Shown here: in pieces, positions 1 through 12,704 of the stretch
How positions within the stretch are numbered: the first letter of the stretch is position 1
Layout of the letters: every line of letters starts with the position of its first letter
Origin: Psettodes erumei
Taxonomy: Eukaryota > Chordata > Actinopteri > Pleuronectiformes > Psettodidae
DNA: 64,000 nucleotides
Direction: 5' to 3'
NCBI GenBank assembly: GCA_016785225.1
Contig: JAFBJZ010000347.1
Span: forward strand, 62,001 to 126,000
Position numbers and translations under genes: made by a program
The notes under the pieces: generated by a model
Told to the model about the DNA's origin: nothing
Databases searched by the model: none
The model's input: the letters and a program-made list of their open reading frames with translations, nothing else

Positions 1-606
1 TAGAGGAAACAAATGCAGGCACCTTCCTGCCACAGCTTCCTTTCCTCTGCACGCTTCTCCTCTTTCATCTCTGAAATATTAAGTCCTTTGAACACTATTT
101 ACAGCTATCTACAATCGGTGAGCAGTGTGAGCAGTGTCGGCCCTCAGTCCATTCAAGTGCAAATGATTCACAAACAGAAAAAAAAAACATTAGGTTGGAG
201 GGGTGAGTGTGACAAAACTCACGATTTCAGGGGGTAGAGGAGCTGATTTATGGCAATGCAGTGCTGAAAGCAGCGCCTGTACAACAGCGCAGAGCAGGAA
301 AAACAGCCAGTGACAAGGCCTGTGTGAGTGTAATATGTGTGATGTATGTAAATGTGCAACCGAAGGCCGTCTATTTTGCCTCCATACCTGTTTTATATGC
401 ACGCATGTCTGTGTGAGTGTGTGTGTGTGTGTGTATTGAGCTGTGTGGGATGACTCATGCAGAACGTGTAGGCATTCTCCACAGGAAAAGGCTTCAAACA
501 TCTGACAGACACTTCACAAGGTGGTAACAGCACACACACACTCATGCAGGCCAGACTGAAAAATGCAAATAGTTGGCTGACTAAATACATGGATGCATCG
601 CACAGT

Positions 607-628
607 CACACACACACACACACGCACG

Positions 629-677
<49 letters not shown>
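607..677. repeat. (CA)n microsatellite with CG-containing units
   Basis: A dinucleotide CA tract is interrupted by a short run of CGCA units. It is a simple sequence repeat, and the peptides it encodes in any frame are low complexity. Confidence 0.9.
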
Positions 678-678
<1 letters not shown>

Positions 679-2081
679 AACACAGCAGCAGTGATGCTTC
701 ATTGATAAATGAGATGACACAAGCCATGGGAGGAAGGGGGGGGTCGCAGAGGTGTGTGTCCTGATTCATGCTGGAGTTTAACTCACACAACTCAGAAACT
801 CTCTCCTCTCAAAGTCTGCCCCACATGCAAAGCACACTTGAGTCCTACACAGGCCACAGAAAGGAGGAAACACCTCAGGAAACACAAGCACGAACAGTCT
901 CACGTGGACGTCAGCAGAACAACAGATTGCACAAACATGCACTCGCAATCCGGCATCCCCGTGAGGCAACTGGAGGAATCAAGATGATATTTACGTGTGC
1001 GACACTGCTGCCGGTAGCTACACAACAGTTCAGACCAGAGGTGGGTCTGACAGTCGTTATATATTATCTCCAGCTTTTGTTTTAAGCTGTAGTGCTTCAG
1101 CCCGCCAATCAGGTAGGTCGCATTCCATCCGTTTCGGCGTCTTAACAGGCCGAAAAAAGCAAAACAAGACAAACTTACAAATTACAAACACAATTTAACC
1201 CGGAACCGTTTCATACATCTCATTTCTGAAACTATGAGCTAGTGAGAGAAAGAAAATAAGAGTGTGAATGAGCCTCCCTGGTATCTAGCAGGTAAAGGGT
1301 GTGTTTACAATGCAAATTGTTGATTTTGACAGGACCTCACATTAGTGGAAAAAGAAAAAAAACAACATAAATGACAACAGATTCATTAAACTTAGAAAAA
1401 AACAGCCATGAGTGGAACCTTTAGTTACATATTCACATTTTGCTATTATCTGATTGATAGATCTGAAGAGTGGACATGTCCGATACAATATATCATGAGC
1501 ATCATTATTATGCTATATATTACAGTACATAGCAACATTGAATCTCCTACTGTAACAATATTTCCTGGTTACAAAGGACTTATTCCCAGAAAGACAGCGG
1601 GTACAGTTTATCTTTACATGGGTAACATCTTACTTGAAGCTTCTTTAAACATTTCATTGAACTACCATATGCTTATTTACAATAACTACACATTTGAAAT
1701 ATTATGGGTTTGCGGGCATGAATAATGCAGGAGGGGTGTTTTACTACGTGCTTAGAAATGAGGCATCGCTGATTGATAAGCAAGTCTTCAAGTAAAATGT
1801 AACCCTAAAGTGCCCAGTTGTTGATTCGGTTGCACACATATAGACAGAGGAGACAGACAAAGAACAGCTGCTGTGCTTTTTCCTCTCTTTTTTCTCTCCC
1901 CCCCCCCGCCCATAAAGATGGACACAGTTAAAAGGGGCATCCTTCGTGTCTTTGGGCTTAGTGCAGAAGCAGATTATCCTTTGAATTGTTAAAACCGCCT
2001 GAGAGGTGGAGAGAAGTACACAACTTATCTGACCCTCCTCTGCGTCCTACAACCTGCGATCATGTTGGGGTTTATTTACGT

Positions 2082-2084
<3 letters not shown>

Positions 2085-2118
<34 letters not shown>
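2085..2118. repeat. (CA)n microsatellite
   Basis: An uninterrupted CA dinucleotide run with no other feature attached. Confidence 0.9.
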
Positions 2119-2120
<2 letters not shown>

Positions 2121-3536
2121 ACCGGCCACGGCTAAACCGGGTCGCATCACGATACCCTGTCCTTCAGCAGAATCGCAACCTCATTGTGCCACGTACCGGA
2201 CAAATAAAGCGTTTCGCAATCAACAATTGAGACTGACAGCAACCTGCGACCATGATGCAATTGCTCCTCCATGTTCAGGACGGGTGAGTAAATGTTAACA
2301 ATGGAAATTGCACAAAAGACATAAAAGAAAAAAATATATATACACAAACAAAAGAAACACACAAAAATGTACAAATAGATATGTAGGTAAAAAAGTATTG
2401 TGCTTTTGGCTGTCCTGTGTACACTGTGTACAATTTTCAGAGCTTCTGCATGAAAAAGGGTATATGCACTTTGGACATGGAGCCTTGGCTCCACGATGTT
2501 GAGTGGATATCAATAAAACATAATGTAGGCAAAAACACAGCAAATTAAAGATGTGTGTGTCTTTATGATATAAAGTGCAATGTGAGGGCATTTAGAGTGA
2601 GTGAGTGAGTGAGCCCTGTTTGTCTTTATGTAATCCATCAGCAGTGTGACTCAAATTGACAACCACAGCTATGCGTGGGTTTTTTGACACTTGCATGAAT
2701 GCATTTGTGCACATGCAGTGTGTATGTATGTATGTGACTGTGTGTGCGTCCCATTCTGTTTCCTGATGCCTGGATGAGCGTATGAGAGGAAATGTGACCA
2801 AACCAACCAAAGAGGAAACAGAATTACTGATTTAGGTCACACTGAATAATCTGCACGGGGCAATTTTACATCCATCCTTCATTATCATCATTATTATTAT
2901 GCATGTTGTTCTCTTTTCTCTGTGTGCTTTTAGTTTAAGGGGAAGGGATTATTTTTTCCACTTTCAATGAGTTTAAAGAGCATCATAAAGCAAGAAAAAA
3001 AGGGCAAAAAGAGAGAAACCATCACATGAAAAGTGCCAAAACAAACTGACATTCTTGACCTCAGAACCAAAACTCATCCCAGTTCCCCCGCGGTCTTCCA
3101 TCTTGGCAATGATTTTCCAAGTGCATCGTCCTAAAGGCAGACTTGTATTTCTGTTTGATAATGTTGATGAGAGTACAGCTTCCGTTCATTCAGAGTCACT
3201 TTTCACTAGATGAGAGTCTTAAAAGGATTGTTGCGTTGTACCAGTAGCGCGTGTGCATGCCCTGCCGCTGGATGCTCCTCCACTTCGGAAGCGGACATTT
3301 AGAAGGGGTTGCACATGAGTTTTGGATGTAATGACAGCTTGATAAAGGTAAAGAAGGGTTTCTTTTTAATATTTCAGGAAGAATGATCAGGATGAGAAGT
3401 GAGTAGGTGAGTTTGCCCTCAAACCACAAAATTTAGGCTTTAATGCTTCAGATTTCACGTCAACCTTTCTGTGACTGATATAACAGCTGGGGTAGAGCCT
3501 GTGTCTACTAGATGGAATATATTTAAATATCCCATG

Positions 3537-3542
3537 TTTATT
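3537..3542 (-). terminator. Candidate polyadenylation signal (AATAAA) for diras1
   Basis: The plus strand reads TTTATT, which is AATAAA on the minus strand, about 0.84 kb downstream of the diras1 stop codon. It would give a moderate 3' UTR. Other AATAAA matches lie further down (near 2070), so the true 3' end is uncertain. Confidence 0.3.
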
Positions 3543-4293
3543 TACATCAGAGTCCTCAGGCTCTGGGATGTGGCTGGGTCATGTGTTTCACTGCTGTCAT
3601 TCATAATAGCAGTCTCAAACCTTCGAGTACCATCCTTACTAGCATGACAGGCGCCTCAGTGTCTTAAAATAGTGTTTCTACCAGATGAGTGAGCTTGGCT
3701 AACTTTGTCGACTCTGATACATATACAACACGTTTCTCTATAGTTGTTATAATAGGAGGTATGCAAAGGATGAGAGGTGGCGGGATGTGGAGGATGTGTT
3801 TAGTTTAGTGAGCAGGGAGGGAGGTAGGGGTGGGTGGGTGGATGTACAATTGAGAGAGGACACTCATTTTTGTGGTGATTGGAAGCCTTCACTCTTTGTT
3901 AAGGGGTGTTTTTGGGGGGTCAAGAGGTGCTGTTGTGTGTGGTTTGATCGCAGTCCAAGGTCTTGATGAGATCCTCAGCCAGGTTTTGTGGCACTTGATG
4001 CAAAAGTCCACACCCACACTGTTTCCAATTATGCCTTATATTCTGTGACAGCTACCCCCCCCCTTCCTCCATCTCCCAGTTAAGCAGAATGCACATGGAT
4101 GTAACGCTCCAAGCTGAAATCCCATATGCCTCCAGTATGTAAGTTGTGTTTGTGAATGCACGAGTCAAACGGAGGAGGATGTGGGTGATGAGGTTCCCGT
4201 TGCCTTCCAGACTTTTTGGTCTGAGTGATCAGTTTAGTGAGTCTCTCTTTTCTCTCAGCTCCCTTTCTTTTCCTCCTTTTTCATTGTACTCCT

Positions 4294-4297
<4 letters not shown>

Positions 4298-4347
<50 letters not shown>
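4298..4347. repeat. (CT)n microsatellite just 3' of the diras1 stop
   Basis: A CT dinucleotide run beginning about 30 bases past the diras1 stop. On the minus strand it would place a long AG tract in the proximal 3' UTR. Confidence 0.9.
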
Positions 4348-4348
<1 letters not shown>

Positions 4349-4379
4349 CCTCCACCTCCCCCTCCCTTCTCTCTGGGAT

Positions 4380-5443
4380 TTACATCACGCTGCATTTGCC
4401 CTTCAGTCTCTCAGCACGGGACTGCTTCCCCGAGCGCTTGCCGTCAATGTTGAGGCTCATGTTCCTCTTCTTGTCCAGGTTGAGGAGCTCCTGGAAGAGC
4501 TCGGTCACGTTGTGGTTGGTCTTGGCTGATGTCTCCATGAAGGCGCACTTCCACTGGTTGGCCTGAGCCTCCCCATCCTTGGTCTCCACCTCCCGCTGGG
4601 TCTCGTCACTCTTGTTGCCTACGAGCATGATGGGGATGGCCTCAACATTGCCCTTTATGGCCAGAACCTTCAGTGGAGGGAGAAAACAAAGAAAACTGTT
4701 GTACCGCTGTTTTGAAAATGTTCTTGTTGCAAAGTCAACTCCTACAAAAACTGTTAATTGAGCTCAATGTCTCCTGATAACTACAACCCTCTGAACCCTT
4801 GAAGAAAAGAAACACTGCTACACAAACTTGATTTCATTATACAATAGTTCAAGTTCCTTGAGGTCTCAAACAAATATCAAGGGGAAAATAATATATGGTG
4901 GACATATGCAAGCCGTTACAAGTAAAAACAAATTATACAATATTATACTAATAACACCCCTTTAATACCCCTTAGAAAAAACTAACATGTCAAGCAAACT
5001 GTGGGCACAAACACATACAAAATCAGACAACCATGGATAGACCTGTACGCATGCAGATGTAGTACATTCACACACTTCATATACAACATCATCCTCCATC
5101 TGGACAGTGCAAACTCACTCATTAACACTCCCCACCTGTTGGTAAATGGGTTTGAGCTCCTCCAGGGACTGTTTGCTTGTGATGGAGTAGACAAGGATGA
5201 AGGCGTGGCCTTTGGAGATGGACAGGCGCTGCATGGCCGGGAACTGGTGGCTCCCCGTGGTGTCGGTGATCTGGAGCGTGCATACGCTCTTATCACAGCT
5301 GATCACTTGGCGATAGGTGTCCTCCACAGTGGGGATGTAGGTGTCCCTGAAGGTGCCCTTCACGAAGCGCAGGACCAGGGAGCTCTTTCCCACTCCCCTG
5401 CCCCGAACACCACCACGCGATAGTCGTTGCTCTGCTCCGGCAT
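4380..5443 (-). CDS. diras1: DIRAS1-type Ras-family small GTPase (one-base P-loop frameshift as sequenced)
   Basis: Two coding exons on the minus strand: 5443-5136 and 4667-4380, joined by a GT-AG intron in frame. The protein begins MPEQSNDYRVVVFGAG and continues GKSSLVLRFVKG. It carries the Di-Ras hallmark TTGSHQF in place of the usual Ras DxAGxE switch II start, then NKSD, ETSAK, and a C-terminal CSVM prenylation box. Without the frameshift it would be about 198 residues, the usual DIRAS length. The tail NMSLNIDGKRSGKQ fits DIRAS1 better than DIRAS2. DIRAS proteins are membrane-attached, mostly neuronal GTP-binding proteins. Near 5395-5405 the G run is one base short (GCAGGGGAGTG where a GGGGG run is needed), so the first 16 codons are out of frame with the rest. 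An assembly or read error in a homopolymer is the likeliest reason, because everything else is intact. Which teleost copy (a or b) it is cannot be told here. Confidence 0.9.
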
Positions 5444-6389
5444 TCTGCCCCCCTCAGGCTTAAGACAGTGTTACACCTATGGTGTTGAGGGTGGGGGACA
5501 TGGGGAGAAAGCGGGGTGAGAGGAGGGGGGTGGGGTGGGGAGAGTGGGAAAATTGGAATTTTTAGCGACAGTGCAGAAGCAGCAGATACAATGCAGGAGG
5601 AGGAAAAGGAAGGGTGAGCATCTGTGGGATTTGACCTCAGGCCTGTGAGTGTGAAGGCCCTTTGTCTTTCCTTGTGGCCTGACTATGAGCTAGAGTGCAA
5701 ATTAGAGAGGAGGAATTTTGGTGAGGCTCCAAGTGTTGCCTCAGTGTTGAACTGATGCAGGCATTTCCCTAATCAACACCGTGTGCAGAGGTACAGTTTC
5801 TCAGTTTCAAGCCCAAAAACATTCCGGCGCTTCCTCATTTATCAACTTAAACAACTGCAGCAAATCCTTGGAAGAGACAGAGTCCTTGCAGCTTAGCAGA
5901 AAAAAATCTCCAGGCCTTCAGGGGTTGCACACAATAACCTGAACTCATGTATAATACAGCACAATCCAATACAGCAAACCGCAAATGGCTGCTTTAATTA
6001 AATCAACACCTCTCTAGCACAGCAGCAGAACATTATTAGCTTTACAGATTGAGTATATAATAAAGACCTACTGTATCACACCGCATTAGGCTGCCTGCAT
6101 ATACAAGATAATACATGATATTCTGTCCACACAATGTATATGCCTCGGATGTATGCATGACAAGGCTGACTAATCCTCAGCTGAAACTGATTCACGCTCT
6201 GTTGTGCTTCTCTCTGTTACTGATCTAGTCACAAATAGCAAGGCTGGCCAATTATCATAAATATAAACGATAACTTAAAAGGGTAAAATTAGATGAAAAA
6301 GCTAGCATGTGTTTTTTGTTTTTCTTTATTAGACCCTTTGAGGTACTGCTATCACAGTTCCTTTTAGCGCTCCAAGGCCTTTAAGCATC

Positions 6390-6681
6390 TCTCAGCTCAC
6401 TGTTTTGGTATTACAGCCCACAACTTCACTGTTTTGGCTCAGTCTCAGCACTTCTCACAGCAGCAGCAGCAGCAGGCATGTGCTTTTAGGGGGAAAAAAA
6501 CTCTGACAAATGGACCATATACTACCTGCCCAACACCAAAAGACTGACAGACAAAGTTAAAGGAGCATTTAGCTTTAATAACATGTATTTCCCTCGGGAG
6601 TTAATGGAGACCAAAAACAGAGCTGAAATGAAATGGGGGGAATACTTGACTTGGATTGACCAGTTGGCCAAAACATGACTC
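6390..6681 (+). mobile_element. Dispersed repeat, copy A (short teleost interspersed element)
   Basis: This segment shares ordered blocks with 8050-8275 and 30966-31215. The blocks are a start with ACTGTTTTGG, then CTCAGTCTCAGCACT, then a GGAG..TTTAGC stretch, a ...GAGACCAAAA.CAGAGCT block, and a tail with GACTCC. It has no coding capacity. The pattern is that of a common non-autonomous fish repeat, but I cannot name the family. Confidence 0.55.
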
Positions 6682-8049
6682 CAACACTCCTTCAATGAAT
6701 ACAGGTTAAGGTAAGTAAATGAAATAAATTTTAATTTAAGTAAATTAAAATCAGTTATGATGATGATTGTGATATATCATAACTAATCTACAATTCACTA
6801 AATGAACTAAAAACAAATAACTGCAAAGCCTGTGCACTGCACACTCCAGAAAAATCTTCACTGTCAGTATTACCTGCTGCAGCTCATGCATATGTATCAG
6901 AACAATGCCCTCGCACCTAATCTATTGCTATCTCTGTAAGTGTCTGCGTGTCTGTGTGTCTGCTTGGCGTCTGTGCATGATTACGAATCGCATCTCATTG
7001 CATTATTCATCTGTTGTGGTTTCTAAACTTGCTTTAAGGTCCCATAATAAGACAGTCCTTCAGTTGTGATCATGTGCAGCTCCCTAAGCTCCAGCCGTAA
7101 TGAAACAGTAAATTGACATCAATACTAGATGGAATAAGTGGATTTCTGTCATGCTTGCACTGCTGGAACCCACTATTGATGGCAGGGCCCCTGTAATTGC
7201 ATTGCCAAGTTCTAGATAATACCAGTCAAGGAGTTCAAAATGGGGATTCGGGGAGTGCCTCTTGAGTTTTATGGTCAATCTATAGCTGTAAGTCTGGGTG
7301 ACATGTAAAAGTGTTTTATATCCACAGTTTAATTTGCAGGTAGGCCTGTGTTTTCTACTCATGTGGCTGAAGACTGTTGACCGTTTTACTTCAGTCCGGC
7401 AAAGAAGAATAAGAGCCAGCACAATGTGAAAGTAACCACCCCCAGCCACACTCTCACACACATTAGTTTTCACACTGTAAGCCTGTGTTTTTTCCAGTTG
7501 GATAATATTATAGTTTCTGCCAAGTGGCCAATTATAGTGCTTATTGTTAATCATATTGTATACAGTGCACATATACATATTTTTCTGGGTACGAAAAGCA
7601 AGGTCAAAAGACTTAGCAGCAACACTACAAGGCAACATTGTTGGTAGAAGAGTCTGCATTGCCTCAAACTTTTAGCTTTAATGAGGCCTTCAGTCACTCT
7701 GAAGAATTGTGGTCTGCGGTCAGGAGCTGCTCAGTGATTTGTGCTTAGGCCTGTTTTATGTCTTACAGAAACAACACACTCACACAAACAGACTTGCACC
7801 AGCAATGCCATAATATGTGTTAAATAGCCAAAGTCAGGCTAATCTTTCTGTCAGTTTTTATTTATTGCAACTAGCCTCTTGTTTTCCCTGTTTTTGCAAT
7901 CGAAGCCACGGTTCAAGGTAACATTTTACTCTTTAAATCACCTGTAATCAATATTTTTAGTCTGCCAAGGGATGACAAATGACTGAGTTGGTGTGAAAGG
8001 TGCTTTGCAGTGATGAACCCTGCACGCTATCCAGCATTTCAGTGACTTT

Positions 8050-8275
8050 CAACACACTGTTTTGGTTTTGCAACCCATGACTTTTGGTTAACTCTCAGTA
8101 CTCTCATCCTGCTGTGTGCTACCTGCACAGCACCACAACAAATGCTAGCAACTTGCTGTTAAACATAGAAGATATAGAGCCAGAGTTGGTGGAGACCAAA
8201 ATTAGAGCTAAGAGAGAGTGAATATCAGACCTTCATTCATCAGGTGGACACAAAAATGACTCTGAATGGATGCTA
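8050..8275 (+). mobile_element. Dispersed repeat, copy B
   Basis: Same block order as copy A: ACTGTTTTGG, CTCTCAGTACTCTC, AGAGCCAGAGTTGGTGGAGACCAAAA cut into shorter matching pieces, AGAGAGTGAATAT, then CATCAGGTGGACAC. It is diverged and partly deleted relative to the other copies. Confidence 0.55.
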
Positions 8276-9038
8276 ATGAAGCTCTGTACGTCTGAACCAA
8301 GACACTGAAGTATGGACAGTGATCGATAATTACAACAGACCCTTTGGGTAATCATTTTACAGTTCTCATCCAAGTATATTTGGCTCAACACAGGTTTTCC
8401 TATCCTGCCTGTCTTATTCTTAGTAATGTAGCTGTGATCCAAGCACAGGTCAAAACTGCTAAAATCCATTTAACCTAAGTTATAATAAACCAGCATGATA
8501 CTTTGTTTCTATGCACAACTGGCCAAATATCAAATATTAAAGTATATAGACTGGTACCATTTCTCAATTCGAAAGCTGATATATCAGTGCACCAGGCACA
8601 CTCTTGATACAGATGTGCTCATAAGTATTCTTTTTTACTCTCTCTCTTAGTATTTTCTCTTAATTTTTGCATCCAAACGATGTTTTTTGACCAGCTCCCT
8701 GAGCCTGCTCTCACTGTTTCTCCTCTGTCTCCTGCTCTGTCATTCCCCTGTTTGATCAATAAACTAAGGCCACTGTGATTTTGATCAATGGTGTTCGTCT
8801 GTCTGGGACCGGTCGGTCTGTCATCCACCTTCGCTTTGGTGCGGTTGATTTTTTTTTGTTTTGTTTTGTTTTTTGGACAGGGTATTTCAGCTCCATGACA
8901 ACGATTCTGCTCATCAAAACCTTCCTCCACTCCTCTCCCTTCTTTCACCTGAACTAAAATTAGCTGTCTCCCTCCCTCTGTCAGCAGCTATAACTGCACG
9001 CACAGGTGCAACCTCACATTGACTCACATACACATGAA

Positions 9039-9093
9039 AGCAGACACACACACGCACGCACAGACACACACACGCACACACACGTACATACAC
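9039..9093. repeat. CA-rich imperfect microsatellite
   Basis: Alternating CA and CGCA units with a few interruptions. Confidence 0.7.
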
Positions 9094-9697
9094 TGTACTT
9101 CCGCTCCTTCATCATTTGTCCTTGACACCAGGCCTCCAGGATTAATGACACTCCTCCCAATTTCAAGCTGTCTCTCTCCATCTCCCCTCCTCTTCTCTCG
9201 TTTTTATTTGAAATGAGGGGACCGCAGCTCCTTAATGAATTAATGGTATACTATAAATGCATCTGTGGCAGCGCAGCCAAACTCCATTAGCAGATAGCCT
9301 TGGCACAGACCAAACAGGCCTTCCCTCCTCTCGGTCAGAAAATAGACGCAGCACAGCCTTCTCCTACTCGCTTATTTCACGGAGCGCGCAAGGAAATGTC
9401 ACCTTTAGCAAAAACATGCGCATAATTTCCCTCAAGAGGGCCACTTACGCAGCGGCACAAAGGAAGCGCATTAACCAACATCAAACACAATGCCATTCAA
9501 CAGATCAAGAGCTTGATTAAACAGACATCCACAAAGCGGTCCCATGGTATCTTGTGGAGAATGGGTTTTAATCAAGCCACGGATACCGGAATGCTGCAGA
9601 TACATGGCTATTTGGCGATGAGTGTTTTATAGGATCAACAGATTTTCGGCTCAAGATTTTTTCTGAAATACTCGTCCTCTTCTGGTGTGTGCACACT

Positions 9698-9835
9698 CTC
9701 TCTCTCACACACACACACACACACTTAAACCTGCACAGACTGTCAGATAGTGTGTGTGTGTGTGTGTTTGAGATGTGTGTTTGCGTCTGTGCAGTCAAGC
9801 AGAAGATTCCCTGTTCTCTGTGCACAGGTTTTTTT

Positions 9836-9869
<34 letters not shown>

Positions 9870-9890
9870 TCTGCACGTGTGCGTGTGTTT
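9698..9890. repeat. Compound CT/CA/TG microsatellite cluster
   Basis: A short CT run is followed by CA, then by TG tracts at about 9749-9768 and 9839-9868. The purine/pyrimidine sense switches within about 150 bases, so the CA and TG parts could pair as an imperfect hairpin. Confidence 0.8.
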
Positions 9891-12667
9891 TGCCACAGGA
9901 ATGAATCTGCATTTTTAGCGAGGGAATTTTTAGACCAGGCTGCTTTCGTTATAGGTTTGAGCAGACTTCAGAGATTCAATTTAGACATTTCGATTCAGTA
10001 TCACACATTCAGACCTGCTGTTGCTGCAGCTTCACCGCTTTCAGGCCCGCTAACAAAACACACAAACAGCTCACACAGGCTTGTTTTAAAAGATTTGACT
10101 GAAGTTAATTTTAGATTTATGAACATTGATTTTTCTAAGACAAGACCAATCAGGCAGCATATTCATCTTCCTGCCTCACTTGTCTAGTCTGTCTGTGTGT
10201 TTGAGGATGATGCTGCAAAGAAAGGAAACATTTCTTTCATGTCCTTCAGACCTAGATCTATGAAATATGTCTACGATCCATCAGAATAATGGATCCTCTC
10301 CAGGGAATATTGACTGTACAGTGCTTTTGTACATGCGACTGGTTTTGTGTTTGTTGAGGGATGTAAATTTAAACAACCGTGCCATTTGACATGGTTCTTG
10401 AACAGATTGAACAAACAAGGTTTATTTTATGACCAGGTTATATTTTGTGGCCAGCCTAGGTGAATCTGAATTGATAAGAGGATATTTTAAAAACAATATC
10501 ATATTCAAACAAATCTACATGTACGTGTGAATACGCAGGAGAAAATAGGAATGTATTTATATCTGTGAGCATACTTGCTGAGTTGAAAGGTGTGCGAGAC
10601 TGGGTGTGAATGCCCCTCATCAGTGTCAGTCTATACTGTGATTGAGCTTACACCACTGTACGTGCATGGAGTACGCGTGTTGGACCGTACAAGAGATTGC
10701 AGCACTGTGGTCTTGGCTTAGTAGCTAATCATTGAGCTTAACCTCCTCTGTGCTCCTGGCCTGCTCTGCATTGACCCAATTCCCAGGACTTAAGTTACCA
10801 GCGGTCTCCCTATAAGATTGCATGCAGCTCATGGTGCACACTGAAGCCCTCCGATACTCCATGCACATCCCCTTGACTCAGCATACACTGACGCTTTGGG
10901 GTATGGGAATAGGAGCCGAATCAGACAGAAGTAATGTAGGTGACTTTCATCTGTTTGTTATTACTCACATCACATTTAACTTGGACTAGGAGGTTTGCAG
11001 CAGAAATCTAGACTATTAACCACATTACAGGCACTGACAGCGCCCTATGTTGGAAGGACACAGGAAGAGATGTGCACAGCTTTAATACATTCCAGTATAA
11101 TATCAGGTTCAGACCAACCACACTGACCCTTCAAATTAGTGGCATACTGTAGGCATGGAAATGTGAGACAAGGTCAGTGAGTAAAATAAAGGTCTCCAAC
11201 CTTAAACTTTATGAAACACTTTCAAATACAGCTGACAAAACCTCATCATCCAGTCATGAAAAGTAGTTCTTCTCTTGAAAAAGTTTGAGTGAAAATTTCA
11301 CCACAAAAACTGCAGTTTTTACATTCTTTCACATTTATTTGAAATTAAAACCTAAAAATAAGTTCAGATAAGAAATCTGTAAATTCAAATCTCTGCACAA
11401 AATGATTTCCAATGATGTGTAGATGTTTTACAAGAAAGATGCAGACTGTCCTCTGTATGTGAAAACGTACATGCATGCAAAAACATATAGCAAATGAGCA
11501 TTTTGGAAAACATTATTGTGTCCTGATTCCTGAGCTGTAATCAAACCATAATCTGTAATCATTGCGACCATAATCCTTCTGATCTATGCAGCAGCATCTT
11601 CACACAGGACTGGATGTGTGATGCCCCTGTAATTAGTCTTTGAGTGTGTATTATTAGCTTGACCTGGGGGAACCCTGGGTTGCTCCGTCTGGCCTCCCCA
11701 TAACACCCTGCTAATACCTCAGCTTAACAATCTGGGGAAAAATGCACAACAATAACACCAGGACTGGGCTAAGGAAGAGTAAAGAATTGTAACACTGTTA
11801 GAGCAATGTTTTTTCAAGTCAGAATATTGTATTCAAATGTATTTATTTTTCAAGAAAGCCTATACTTAGAAGCTATAAAGGCCCGAACCTGACTGAAGAA
11901 CTAATTACAGACTAGTGGAGTGTATTACAAAAGCATGCCTGCAGTGACAGATGGTGACAGAGTTGACGGTTCTACAGGCATGATCAACTAGGCGGAGCTT
12001 CTTTTTTTTTTCTTTTTTTAATACAAGTTGATCTATACCAACACAGATGGTTAAAAGCAGATACCAGAGAATCCTGCTCCAGACTGACTGTAATGTGATG
12101 TAAAGTGGAATTGTTATTTACTTTTCCTCATGTGTTACTGCATAAAACTTTCCCCCCCCTCAATTCTCATATCTTAAAACAGACTTAAAGACAGATGGCC
12201 TTTTACCTCAAACGAACAACTGATATTTAAGCAAAATGTCAAATGAAACACAGGAATTCAGAAGTCACACTGTGCATAATTGACCAGAAACAGCCACACT
12301 GGCCTGCGATTAGATATGCACAAGACCAAGCAAATCCTGCCTAATGCCATGCATAATGAAGGATGTATGGCCCTTTCAAATGAGCTGATGCCGTCAGAAA
12401 TACTAAAACATTTTAGCATTGATCTGTTCCAGTATTAAAGTAGACCTTATACAGTATTTAGTTATATATAGCTCAGAGGTGCTCAATTAAAATGCCAAGG
12501 GGAGTTTGGGGGGTATCAACAAAATTCTGATAAATTATTCAGACTTCGCCCAATCTTCTTCCACTGTTAGTCATTTTCCTCATTCTGGCTATCTGACATA
12601 AAATTTTCACTGTTCTATGGTTTCTTTTCAGAAAATGGACCTGACCATCAGTTGCAGAAAACTAGGA

Positions 12668-12671
<4 letters not shown>

Positions 12672-12703
<32 letters not shown>
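12672..12703. repeat. (GT)n microsatellite
   Basis: An uninterrupted GT run in the presumed diras1 5' intron. Confidence 0.9.

Positions 12704-12704
<1 letters not shown>

Larger units (their letters stand above)
1..3530. other. Non-coding stretch 3' of diras1
   Basis: I see no convincing exon here on either strand; the open frames are short and low complexity. The stretch holds CA repeats, a short GAGT tandem repeat near 2598-2612, and AT-rich sequence. Part of it may belong to the 3' UTR of the minus-strand diras1 gene if that transcript runs past the polyadenylation signal near 3537. Confidence 0.5.

Noticed and set aside
7084..7659. A 191-codon minus-strand open frame in the diras1 upstream region
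   Set aside because: No recognisable domain, mixed composition, no promoter or splice support. Likely chance.
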